A DNA stretch of 37,625 nucleotides, from NCBI GenBank assembly GCA_934561055.1, contig CAKTFN010000014.1:1-37625 (forward strand), written 5' to 3'. Below, piece after piece: positions 6,907-14,418 of this stretch. This stretch comes from an uncultured Eubacteriales bacterium (GTDB lineage Bacteria > Bacillota > Clostridia > Oscillospirales > Acutalibacteraceae). Position 1 is the stretch's first letter. Every line of letters begins with the position of its first letter. Both the position numbers and the translations under genes were made by a program. The notes under the pieces were generated by a model, which saw only the letters and a list, made by a program, of their open reading frames with translations, was not told the origin of the DNA and searched no databases.

Positions 6907-7890
6907 ATGTTCGATTTTCTATACTCCATTTTCGGCTTCCTGTTCAGGATTCTTTATCAGTTCATCAATAACTACGGTCTTGCTCTGTTGATTTTCACTT
7001 TGTTTTTCCGTTTGATTTTGTTGCCTTCAACGATTCATCAGCAGAAAAGCACGGCAAAAACCGTCAGACTTCAGCCGAAGCTCAAAAGAATCAGAGAAAA
7101 ATATCAGGATTATACTCCGGCCGAAAGAAACCAGAAAATTCAGGAAGAAACCAACGAACTTTATCAGCGTGAAGGCTATAACGCAATGACAAGCAGCTGC
7201 ATGCCGCTTCTCTTTCAGCTTCCGATCCTTTGGGGTCTTTACGGCGTTGTCAGAGAACCGCTGAAATATGTTCTTGAAATTCCGAAGGATCTCGTCAACA
7301 CCCTTGCAACCGTTGCAAAGACCACTCTCGGTCTCACCGGAAACAGTGCGGCCTATGCAGAATCCGCCGCAATTGCAAACCTTGACGAAATTCTCAAAAA
7401 AATTCCCGCAACGGCGGCAAAATATCCTGAAGCGATTGAAAAAATCAGGAATTTTGACTTCACCGTTTTCGGAATCGACCTCGGAGCAATTCCTCAGTTT
7501 TCAACCCTCAAAAACCTTGGCTCTGCCTCGACCGAAGCGAAAGTTTTACTCCTTATACCTCTTTTATCTTTCGCAACGTCAATGCTCACGAGCGTTCTGA
7601 CTCAGGTCAGACAAAAGAAAAGCAATCCCGGCGGAATGGAAAACGCTCAGATGATGGGCTGCATGATGCTCTCAATGCCCCTCATGTCCCTCTGGTTCAC
7701 GTTCCAGTTCCCGGCCGGAATGGGTATGTACTGGATCCTCTCAAACGTTCTCGCCTTCTTCCAGACTCTTATTCTCGGAAGAGTTTATGCGCCGAGAAAA
7801 ACCATCGCAAGACTTATGGTTGACGAGACGATCGAAAGACGTGCATACGAAAAAACAATTACGTCCGTTTCAAAAACGGACGCCGAATAA
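6907..7890 (+). CDS. yidC: Membrane protein insertase YidC/Oxa1
   Basis: A 327-residue YidC/SpoIIIJ-type insertase that places proteins into the cytoplasmic membrane with or without the Sec translocon. An early membrane segment (GLALLIFTLFFRLILLP) carries the arginine of the hydrophilic groove, followed by the charged cytoplasmic loop PKLKRIREKY, and further membrane segments around SSCMPLLFQLPILWGLYGVV, VLLLIPLLSFATSML and the PAGMGMYWILSN region. A stretch of about 60 residues between the second and third hydrophobic blocks is the extracytoplasmic loop. There is no cleavable lipoprotein signal of the SpoIIIJ kind. GGAGG precedes the ATG. Confidence 0.95.
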   Translation: MFDFLYSIFGFLFRILYQFINNYGLALLIFTLFFRLILLPSTIHQQKSTAKTVRLQPKLKRIREKYQDYTPAERNQKIQEETNELYQREGYNAMTSSCMPLLFQLPILWGLYGVVREPLKYVLEIPKDLVNTLATVAKTTLGLTGNSAAYAESAAIANLDEILKKIPATAAKYPEAIEKIRNFDFTVFGIDLGAIPQFSTLKNLGSASTEAKVLLLIPLLSFATSMLTSVLTQVRQKKSNPGGMENAQMMGCMMLSMPLMSLWFTFQFPAGMGMYWILSNVLAFFQTLILGRVYAPRKTIARLMVDETIERRAYEKTITSVSKTDAE

Positions 7891-7942
7891 GTGCGCTTAT
7901 TCGTAAAATCGATTACTTAACCCAGATACGGTGGTGATAACA

Positions 7943-8986
7943 ATGATTCACGAAGCAAAAGGACAGGGCGCAACGATTGAAGAAGCAATCGCAAACGCAA
8001 AGGCGGCGCTCAACGCTCCCGCCGGCGCAGACGTTCATTCCGAAATCGTCACTATGCCCACAAAAAAAGTTCTCGGTCTTTTCGGCGGAAAGAAAGCCGA
8101 AGCAAGGGCTTTTTATGAAGCTCCCGACGAAGTAAAGCCGGCTGAGAAAAAATCCGAGGTGAAAAACGGAACCGAAAAATCAGCTCCCTCGGCACCGAAA
8201 GCTCCGGCTCAGAAACCGCAGAAAAAAGCCGACCGACCCTCAAAGGAAAAGCCCGTGAACGAAACCGCAAAGGCTCCCGAAGAGCAAAAGGCTGCTCCCG
8301 AAGAAGCAAAACGTGAAGAAATTTCGCTTGAAACAAAGCCCGGCGCAAAAAAAGCCGCCGAATACCTTGTCAAAGTTGTCAAAGGTATGGGCGTTGAAAG
8401 CGTTGACATTAAGGCTTATCTTCTTGAAGAAGACGAAATTTTGCTTGAACTTGACTGTGCGGACGATTACGGAATCGTAATCGGAAGACGCGGAGAGACA
8501 CTCGATTCAATTCAGTATCTTGCACGCCTCGTTGCAGGAAAGCACAAGACCGAAAACGAATATTCAAGAATTTCGATCAATGTCGGAAATTACAGAGAAA
8601 AAAGAAAAGCCGCTCTTTGCGCCCTTGCAAAGAAGAACGCTCAAAAAGTTCTCAAATACGGAAGAAACTTCACCTTTGAGCCGATGAACCCATATGAACG
8701 CCGGATCATTCACACGGCGATTCAGGAGGTTGAGGGCGTAACCTCATACTCCGTCGGTTCCGACCTCGGAAGAAGAGTCGTAATCAGCCTTGAAGAGGGC
8801 GTAAAGCCCACCCACCCGTCAAAGGGCGGATATAACAGAGGCGGCCGCGGCGGCCAGAGAGGCGGCAGACGTCCCTCCGGCGGTCCGAGAAGAAACAGCG
8901 GCGCACCGAAGTCCGACGCTCCGCAGAGAGCGCCGAAGACCGACGCCGGTGCAAAAGGCGTTTCGCTTTACGGAAAACTCAACTGA
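7943..8986 (+). CDS. khpB: RNA-binding protein KhpB (Jag) with an RGG-rich tail
   Basis: KhpB/Jag binds RNA with KhpA and affects cell elongation and division in Firmicutes. Domains in order: a Jag-N domain (about 1-55, TIEEAIANA to LGLFGGKK); a Lys/Ala/Pro/Glu-rich linker (about 60-125); a KH domain with a GxxG loop in GIVIGRRGETLDS; an R3H domain with NPYERRIIHTAIQ; and an unusual Arg/Gly-rich tail (GGYNRGGRGGQRGGRR and beyond) of about 70 residues ending in LYGKLN. GTG codons at 7931 and 7934 are alternative starts, but GGTGGTGA fits better as the ribosome site of the ATG. It ends the rpmH operon. Confidence 0.93.
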   Translation: MIHEAKGQGATIEEAIANAKAALNAPAGADVHSEIVTMPTKKVLGLFGGKKAEARAFYEAPDEVKPAEKKSEVKNGTEKSAPSAPKAPAQKPQKKADRPSKEKPVNETAKAPEEQKAAPEEAKREEISLETKPGAKKAAEYLVKVVKGMGVESVDIKAYLLEEDEILLELDCADDYGIVIGRRGETLDSIQYLARLVAGKHKTENEYSRISINVGNYREKRKAALCALAKKNAQKVLKYGRNFTFEPMNPYERRIIHTAIQEVEGVTSYSVGSDLGRRVVISLEEGVKPTHPSKGGYNRGGRGGQRGGRRPSGGPRRNSGAPKSDAPQRAPKTDAGAKGVSLYGKLN

Positions 8987-8994
8987 TTTCAAAA

Positions 8995-9027
8995 GGAAAC
9001 CGAAAAAAGCGGTTTCCTTTTTCTTTA
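8995..9027 (+). terminator. Intrinsic terminator after khpB
   Basis: GGAAACCG (8995-9002) and CGGTTTCC (9010-9017) form a perfect 8-bp stem followed by TTTTTCTTT, nine bases after the khpB stop. Confidence 0.88.
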
Positions 9028-9067
9028 TATTTCGCCGCAATAAATTCGGTTTCGCTTTTTCAAAAAC

Positions 9068-9112
9068 AAAAATCTCTTTCAAGGTCTTTGTGACCGAGAA
9101 AGAGATTTTTTT
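9068..9112. terminator. Bidirectional terminator between convergent genes
   Basis: A long hairpin with outer arms around 9068-9080 and 9098-9110 and an inner GGTC/GACC stem. T-rich tracts flank it on both strands, so it can stop the leftward LRR gene and read-through from khpB. Confidence 0.75.
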
Positions 9113-9148
9113 ATTATTGAGCGTTTTGTCTTTCAAAAACGCTTCGTT

Positions 9149-10921
9149 TTATTTCACGGTAATTGCAACAATTTTTCCGACATCGGACCGAACCGTTCCC
9201 GCCTTCGGAAAACTCTTATATGAACGCACCGAAAAATAATATGTTCTTCCTTTTTGAAGGTTCTTCACGGCGAAAGAATTTTTATCTTTCACCGTACCGA
9301 TTTTTTTAAAGCCTTTGTTCGGTTTTGCCGAAATATAGACGACATATCCGGTTACAAATTTTTGTTCCTTCCACGTAATTTTTACTGCGCCGCCTCCGGT
9401 TTTGACCGAAGTGATTTTCACTGCCGAAGGTTTCGTCAGGAACAGCGAGCTTGCGGAAAAAGTTGAAAAGAGCTTTTCTTTTCCGGATTTTTTGAACGCT
9501 CTGACAACAAGCTTATATTTTGCCCCTCTTGAAAGGTTCTTGAAGGCGACGGCTGTTTTTGTTGTGTCAATACCTTTCACAAAGTCTCCCTCTCTGAAAA
9601 GATAAACTCTGTAGCCGTCCGCTCCGGAAACCTTTTTCCATTTTGCGCTGACTGCGGTTTCCTTCAGCGTTGTTTTAAGAGCCGCCGTTTTTCCGGGAAC
9701 AATGCTGAACGAAAGCGTAACCTTTCCCGAATAATCACCGATAAAAGTCACCGTTACGGGATATCTTCCGGTTTTCTTTCTTCCCGGGGAGTAAGCAACG
9801 GTATAATCCTTCTTGTTTTTCAGCGTTTTTCCGTCCGAATTTTTGACAATGACCGACGGTGTAAAAACCTTGTTTTCAAATGTATAAACCGTTTTTGAAA
9901 GATAAACGATGTTCGCTTTTTTAATCACCGTTTTTTTCAAAACTTTTTTGCAAACCGAACAGCGTTCAACCCGAAGTCCGTTTTCCTTTGCCGTTGCTTT
10001 TTTCGTAACGGCCGAAACAGGTGTGTGCGAAGCAAGGGGAAGCAAAACAGGTTCTTCCGTCACCATCCCGCAAAATTTGCAATGCTTTCCGCCAAAGCTT
10101 CCGCGGACGGTACAGGTTGATTCAACTGGTTCCGTTTCAACAATCGAGTGCTCGGTCACCGGAGCGGTTTCTCCTCCGCCGACGAATGAGGCACATTTTT
10201 CGCAAAAGACGCCGATTTTTCGTCCTTCTTCTTTGCAGGTCGGCGCTTTTTCCAAAGTTACAAAAAGTCCGTTTACATTGTGGCGACAGCTGATATTCAC
10301 AAACAAAAAGCCGTTTTCCTCAGAAAAAGCTTTGACCGAAGTTTCGCTGTAACCGAAAATCACCGGAAGCGTTTCACCTTCGCCGTTTTCGCCGAAGGCT
10401 TTGCTTTGAACCGTCTCCGGCATTGCAGTCATGATTATTCCCGAAAGACCGCAGTCTTTGAAAGCGTTTTCTCCGATGAAAGAAACATCCGAAGGAATTT
10501 TTAGGGTTTTAACGGCGCAACCCGAGAAGGCCTCGGCTCCGATTGAAGAAAGTTCAGAAGAAAAAACAACAGTCTCAAGCGAAGAGCAACCGGAAAAAGC
10601 GCTGTTTTTAATTTCCTTAACACTCTTTGGAAAAACAACTTCCGTAATCTTTGTACAGTCCTCAAAAGCGTTTTCATCGATTGCAACAACAGGGAAAAGT
10701 CCGAGTCTTGAAGGAATTTCAATTTTTCCGGAAAGACTTTTGTCGGCTGAAGTTATGACCGCCGCCGCTGTCTCAAGCCTGTAATTATAAGCACCGGAAG
10801 ACAAGGCGTTTGCGTTATCCTTCGCCGAGCAGAAAAATATTGAACCGAAAACAACGAAAGCAAGAATCACAAAGGCAAAATACGCAACAGGCTTTCGTTT
10901 ATGCAGTCTCTTTTCGGACAT
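9149..10921 (-). CDS. BspA-like LRR and fibronectin-like surface protein
   Basis: A 590-residue exported protein. An N-terminal membrane/signal segment (about 12-33, YFAFVILAFVVFGSIFFC) follows a basic start. Residues about 60-205 hold BspA/TpLRR-type repeats with the pattern 'AF..C..L..V..P.SV..I', for example ENAFEDCTKITEVVFPKSV and NSAFSGCSSLETVVFSSEL. Next come two or three Cys-x-x-Cys modules (CEKCASF, CKFCGMV, CSVCKKV) separated by spaced ATC/STC segments. The C-terminal half has a beta-rich domain (KDYTVAYSPGRKKTGRY) and two fibronectin type III-like repeats ending in TYYFSVRSYK. Such proteins are often adhesins. Whether the signal is cleaved is unclear; no sortase motif is visible. 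Confidence 0.88.
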   Translation of the reverse strand: MSEKRLHKRKPVAYFAFVILAFVVFGSIFFCSAKDNANALSSGAYNYRLETAAAVITSADKSLSGKIEIPSRLGLFPVVAIDENAFEDCTKITEVVFPKSVKEIKNSAFSGCSSLETVVFSSELSSIGAEAFSGCAVKTLKIPSDVSFIGENAFKDCGLSGIIMTAMPETVQSKAFGENGEGETLPVIFGYSETSVKAFSEENGFLFVNISCRHNVNGLFVTLEKAPTCKEEGRKIGVFCEKCASFVGGGETAPVTEHSIVETEPVESTCTVRGSFGGKHCKFCGMVTEEPVLLPLASHTPVSAVTKKATAKENGLRVERCSVCKKVLKKTVIKKANIVYLSKTVYTFENKVFTPSVIVKNSDGKTLKNKKDYTVAYSPGRKKTGRYPVTVTFIGDYSGKVTLSFSIVPGKTAALKTTLKETAVSAKWKKVSGADGYRVYLFREGDFVKGIDTTKTAVAFKNLSRGAKYKLVVRAFKKSGKEKLFSTFSASSLFLTKPSAVKITSVKTGGGAVKITWKEQKFVTGYVVYISAKPNKGFKKIGTVKDKNSFAVKNLQKGRTYYFSVRSYKSFPKAGTVRSDVGKIVAITVK

Positions 10922-10954
10922 TACTTGTTTTCCCCCTTTTATAGATATGAAATA

Positions 10955-10983
10955 AGTATAGCATACCGCCGAAAAAAAGTAAA
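10955..10983 (-). promoter_or_regulatory. Promoter of the LRR surface protein
   Basis: TTTACT (10978-10983), a 17-base spacer and TATACT (10955-10960) on the minus strand, with AAGGGGG as ribosome site before the ATG at 10921. Confidence 0.7.
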
Positions 10984-11090
10984 CGAAAAATCGCCGAGGA
11001 AGAAAAAGTTAATATTTTTATCCGATGATGAACAAAAGGAATTTTTCGGCTTTAATTTTTTGGGCGGCTTGATTTTTCTCGCTTCTTTGC

Positions 11091-11189
11091 TTGACTAATC
11101 GGGCGGATTATATTATTATGTAAGGTAGATATTTGTATGCGGTGAAAAGCAACAAAGGAAGTTTCAAACCGCTGCGAAAGGAGTAACCA
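11091..11189 (+). promoter_or_regulatory. glyS promoter and short leader
   Basis: TTGACT (11091-11096), a 17-base spacer and TATTAT (11114-11119). The leader of about 65 bases contains a GCGGT/ACCGC hairpin, then AAAGGAG before the ATG. It is too short for a T-box and lacks its conserved motif. Confidence 0.7.
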
Positions 11190-12572
11190 ATGAAAAACAC
11201 AGAAAAATCAATGGAAAAACTCGTTGCTCTCTGCAAAGGCAGAGGCTTTGTATACGCCGGAAGTGAAATTTACGGCGGCCTTGCAAACACATGGGACTAC
11301 GGCCCACTCGGCGTTGAGCTCAAAACGAACATCAAAAACGCCTGGCGCAAAAAGTTCATCCAGGAAAGCCCATACAACGTCGGACTTGACAGCGCAATCC
11401 TCATGAATCCTCAAACATGGGTTGCCTCAGGTCACCTCGGCGGTTTTTCGGATCCTCTCATGGACTGCCGTGAATGCAAAACCCGCCACAGAGCCGACAA
11501 CCTCATTGAAGACTTTGACGGAACGAACGTTGCCGGCTGGTCAAACGAGGAAATGATGAACTATATCAACGAAAAGAACATCCCCTGCCCGAACTGCGGA
11601 AAGCACAACTTCACCGATATCCGTCAGTTCAACCTCATGTTCAAAACTTTCCAGGGCGTTACAGAGGACAGCAAGAACGAGCTTTATCTCCGTCCGGAAA
11701 CGGCTCAGGGAATTTTCGTCAACTTTGCAAACATTCAGCGCACAACGAGAAAGAAAATTCCGTTCGGCGTTGCTCAGATCGGAAAGTCGTTCAGAAACGA
11801 AATCACTCCGGGCAACTTCATCTTCCGAGTCCGCGAATTTGAACAGATGGAACTTGAATTCTTCTGCAAGCCGGGAACCGACCTTGAATGGTTCGATTAT
11901 TGGCGTTCATTCTGCCGTGACTGGCTTTATTCGCTCGGAATCACCGAGGAAAACCTTCGCCTTCGTGACCACGGAAAAGAAGAACTTTGCTTCTACTCAA
12001 AAGCAACGACCGACTTTGAATTCCTTTTCCCGTTCGGTTGGGGCGAGCTTTGGGGCGTTGCCGACAGAACCGACTACGACCTCACTCAGCACATCAAAAC
12101 CAGCGGAAAGAGCCTTGATTATTTTGACCAAACAACGAACGAAAGATACGTTCCGTATGTCATTGAGCCGTCGCTCGGCGTTGAAAGACTTTTCCTTGCT
12201 CTTCTCACTCAGGCATACGACGAAGAGGTTGTTGACGCAGAAAAGAACGACACAAGAGTTGTCATGCACTTCCACCCGGCAATCGCTCCGTTCAAAGCAG
12301 CCGTTCTTCCGCTTTCAAAAAAGCTTTCCGAACAGGCTTCCGAAGTGCTTTCAATGCTTCAGAAAAAGTTCTACGTTGACTTTGACGACACCGGCTCAAT
12401 CGGAAAAAGATATCGTCGCCAGGACGAAATCGGAACTCCGTTCTGCATCACATACGACTTTGACTCGGCCGAAGACGGCTGCGTAACCGTCCGTGACCGC
12501 GACAGCATGGAACAGATTCGTCTTCCGATTTCCGAACTTTGCGAATACATCGAAAAGAAGCTTGAATTCTGA
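11190..12572 (+). CDS. glyS: Glycyl-tRNA synthetase, dimeric type
   Basis: A 460-residue class II synthetase charging tRNA-Gly, of the single-chain alpha2 type rather than the bacterial GlyQ/GlyS tetramer. Early GFVYAGSEIYGGLANTWDYG is typical. Motif 2 appears as SFRNEITPGNFIFRVREF and motif 3 as GVERLFLALL. Two CxxC pairs in the insertion (CREC, CPNC) suggest a zinc site, as in some family members. The C-terminal anticodon-binding domain starts near PAIAPFKAAVLPL. It stands alone with its own promoter and terminator. Confidence 0.97.
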   Translation: MKNTEKSMEKLVALCKGRGFVYAGSEIYGGLANTWDYGPLGVELKTNIKNAWRKKFIQESPYNVGLDSAILMNPQTWVASGHLGGFSDPLMDCRECKTRHRADNLIEDFDGTNVAGWSNEEMMNYINEKNIPCPNCGKHNFTDIRQFNLMFKTFQGVTEDSKNELYLRPETAQGIFVNFANIQRTTRKKIPFGVAQIGKSFRNEITPGNFIFRVREFEQMELEFFCKPGTDLEWFDYWRSFCRDWLYSLGITEENLRLRDHGKEELCFYSKATTDFEFLFPFGWGELWGVADRTDYDLTQHIKTSGKSLDYFDQTTNERYVPYVIEPSLGVERLFLALLTQAYDEEVVDAEKNDTRVVMHFHPAIAPFKAAVLPLSKKLSEQASEVLSMLQKKFYVDFDDTGSIGKRYRRQDEIGTPFCITYDFDSAEDGCVTVRDRDSMEQIRLPISELCEYIEKKLEF

Positions 12573-12591
12573 TTACGGTAAACAATATGCC

Positions 12592-12628
12592 ACACCCCGT
12601 TCTGATTTTCCGAACGGGGTGTTTTTTT
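12592..12628 (+). terminator. Intrinsic terminator after glyS
   Basis: ACACCCCGTTC (12592-12602) and GAACGGGGTGT (12612-12622) pair perfectly and run into seven T, 20 bases after the glyS stop. Confidence 0.92.
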
Positions 12629-12643
12629 GCGTACTGTTTTAAG

Positions 12644-12673
12644 TTGACGATTAAACGTGCGGTTAATCGTCAA
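12644..12673. repeat. Perfect 11-bp inverted repeat
   Basis: TTGACGATTAA and TTAATCGTCAA flank an eight-base loop, directly behind the glyS terminator. No T-run follows. It might be an operator-like site or the end of an inserted element; its role is unknown. Confidence 0.6.
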
Positions 12674-12694
12674 ATTTACGTCCGACTGTTTTGG

Positions 12695-12740
12695 CTCACT
12701 CCTGCGAGAGAGCTGTCGGCTATGCCGACTGAGGGAGTGA
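12695..12740. repeat. Palindromic hairpin repeat of a kind common in gut Firmicutes
   Basis: Outer arms TCACTCC (12696-12702) and GGAGTGA (12734-12740) enclose an inner GTCGGC-TAT-GCCGAC stem. From memory this matches the general form of a small palindromic repeat scattered through many gut Clostridia genomes (a 'CTCCCTCAGTC ... GACAGCTC' form). It was not checked against a database. Confidence 0.55.
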
Positions 12741-12763
12741 TTTCCTACGCTAAGGTGTATTTT

Positions 12764-12850
12764 TTATGTTGTCGCTTTGATTCGCACCGTGTTCTATTTC
12801 TTTTCATCCGTCCGCTCCGCTGGGGGCACTTTTGTCGATTGAAACAAAAC
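12764..12850 (+). repeat. 87-bp repeat, copy A (core only)
   Basis: Contains the conserved GATTCGCACCGTGT, CCGTCCGCTCCGCTGGGGG and ACTTTTGTCGATTGA blocks. It ends at GAAACAAAAC without the hairpin extension. Confidence 0.85.
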
Positions 12851-12884
12851 AAAGCAATGGGCTTTCCTTTCTCCGTCTTTCTCT

Positions 12885-12971
12885 TTATGCTATCGTTTTA
12901 ATTCGCACCGTGTACTATATCTTTACATCCGTCCGCTCCGCTGGGGGTACTTTTGTCGATTGATACAAAAC
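12885..12971 (+). repeat. 87-bp repeat, copy B (core only)
   Basis: Same length and blocks as copy A, with GGGGGTACTTTTGTCGATTG at the 3' part. Its spacer to copy C recurs in inverted form between copies E and F. Confidence 0.85.
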
Positions 12972-13001
12972 AGCAATGCGTTCCTTTTTAATTCGTACCT
13001 T

Positions 13002-13180
13002 TTATGTTATCTCTTTGATTCGCGCCGTGTCTTATGTCTTTCTATCCGACCGCTCCGCTGGGGGCACTTTTGTCGATTGAAACAAAAGTACCCAAAAGTT
13101 CGCTTTTTTAGTACGCCGCATTTGGAAACCGAATTTCCCTTTTGCGGGGGAAAAAGGAAAATATCGGCTTCCGATGCGGC
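13002..13180 (+). repeat. 87-bp repeat, copy C, with hairpin extension
   Basis: The core at 13002-13088 is followed by GTACCCAAAAGTTCGC and then a hairpin at 13115-13180. The hairpin has outer arms GCCGCAT/ATGCGGC, a loop GCGGGGG and an imperfect stem of nearly 30 pairs. The core end GGGCACTTTTGT and ACAAAAGTACCC also form a stem. Confidence 0.85.
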
Positions 13181-13621
13181 TTTAGCCGGGTTGTTCATAT
13201 CCTTTCACAATTATACAGAAAGAAAAATCCGCCTGTAGTACAAAACCGTTAGTGCCCATTGTTTTAAAGCAAGGATTCAAGACAACAATACTCTTCTTTT
13301 CCTCGTGCGGATTTTAAGCGTGAACTTTTCTGCTTACGCTTACTTGAATGTTGAAAAATTTAAAAGAAGGGTAACCTTTTGCACCGTAAAGATTTATATG
13401 GTAAAAACGGTGAGGTTTAAACGGAAGTCTCACAAAATTCCACTACGAATGAAAAAATCAAGGCAGAACATATAAATCCACTGCAAGAAATCCGCGGAGA
13501 GAAGGAAAGCGAAATGGTTCTTTTTAGCTTCCTCTGACTGAAAACCATGACAGAGTGTGGTTTAAAGATAATAGCGGATTGGTGTTTTTAAAAAGTGAGA
13601 TTAGCAGACGAAACCGTTGTA

Positions 13622-13798
13622 GCCGCATCGGAAGCCGATATTTTCCTTTTTCCCCCGCAAAAGGGAAATTCGGTTTCCAAATGCGGCGTACCGAAAAGCG
13701 ATTTTTTGGGTACTTTTGTATCAATCGACAAAAGTACCCCCAGCGGAGCGGACGGATGGAAAGATATAAGACACGGTGCGATTAAAACGACAGCATAA
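13622..13798 (-). repeat. 87-bp repeat, copy D, with hairpin extension (inverted)
   Basis: Minus-strand copy: core at about 13713-13798 and hairpin at 13622-13687. The inner stem GGGTACTTTTGT / ACAAAAGTACCC is perfect here. Its hairpin arms match copy C closely. Its flank beyond 13798 resembles the A-B spacer. Confidence 0.85.
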
Positions 13799-13986
13799 AG
13801 AGAAAGATGAGAAAGAAAAAGCTTCAAGTACGAGCAAATATAAAAGCACAGAACCAAAAAATCCGCAACAAGCAAAAGAAAATTCCGTCCTTTCGTAAAC
13901 TTGCTTTCGCACAATCTTAACCGAAAGTTTTGAATTCAAGCGGATTTTCTCTGACTTAAACGTGAGCGAAGAACCGCTTAACCTTA

Positions 13987-14162
13987 GCCGCATCGGTGGG
14001 CGATATTTTGATTTTCCCCCGCAAATCAAAATTCGCTCACCAAATGCGGCGTACTTAAAAGCGAACTTTTGGGTACTTTTGTTTCAATCGACAAAAGTGC
14101 CCCCAGCGGAGCGGACGGATAGAAAGATATAAGACACGGTGCGAATTAAAGAGATAACATAA
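13987..14162 (-). repeat. 87-bp repeat, copy E, with a divergent hairpin (inverted)
   Basis: Core at about 14076-14162, hairpin at 13987-14050. The ends and the loop match copies C and D, but the middle of both arms differs. GGTGAGCG pairs with CGCCCACC, and TTTTGATTT pairs with AAATCAAAA, so the changes are compensatory. Confidence 0.85.
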
Positions 14163-14192
14163 AAGGTACGAATTAAAAAGGAACGCCGTGTT

Positions 14193-14279
14193 GTTTTGTA
14201 TCAACCGACAAAAGTGCCCCCAGCGGAGCGGACGGATAAAAAGATATAGTACACGGTACGAATCAAAACGACAACATAA
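14193..14279 (-). repeat. 87-bp repeat, copy F (core only, inverted)
   Basis: Minus-strand core ending GATACAAAAC like copy B; it lacks the hairpin extension. Confidence 0.83.
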
Positions 14280-14370
14280 AAGCATAGAACAAAAAATCCC
14301 CCGTGCGAGGAAGGACAGCATAAATTTAAGAAACCGCCTTGCGGCGGCCGACAACAATGAAGCGATACCG

Positions 14371-14412
14371 AAAAAAAACCCACGGAAAAGACCGTCGAAA
14401 TCTTTCCGTGGG
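14371..14412 (-). terminator. Intrinsic terminator after rarA
   Basis: CCCACGGAAA (14379-14388) and TTTCCGTGGG (14403-14412) pair perfectly. On the minus strand they are followed by eight T. Confidence 0.9.
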
Positions 14413-14418
14413 GAGCTT

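Larger units (their letters stand above)
12630..14370. repeat. Non-coding repeat island of about 1.7 kb
   Basis: No convincing gene lies between glyS and rarA. The island holds six copies of an 87-bp repeat (three per strand), three of them extended by a long hairpin, plus two unrelated palindromes at its left end. The block 12885-13180 (copies B and C) is repeated inverted at 13987-14279 (copies E and F), including the spacer between copies. The central stretch 13200-13612 and the stretch 13800-13985 contain no repeat copy that I recognise, are full of stops, and resemble nothing I know; a decayed gene there cannot be excluded. Confidence 0.85.

Noticed and set aside
11100..11189. T-box leader in front of glyS
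   Set aside because: The leader is only about 65 bases and has neither a specifier stem nor the conserved T-box sequence.
12764..14279. CRISPR array
   Set aside because: Repeats are 87 bp or more, occur in both orientations, have unequal homologous spacers and no cas genes nearby.
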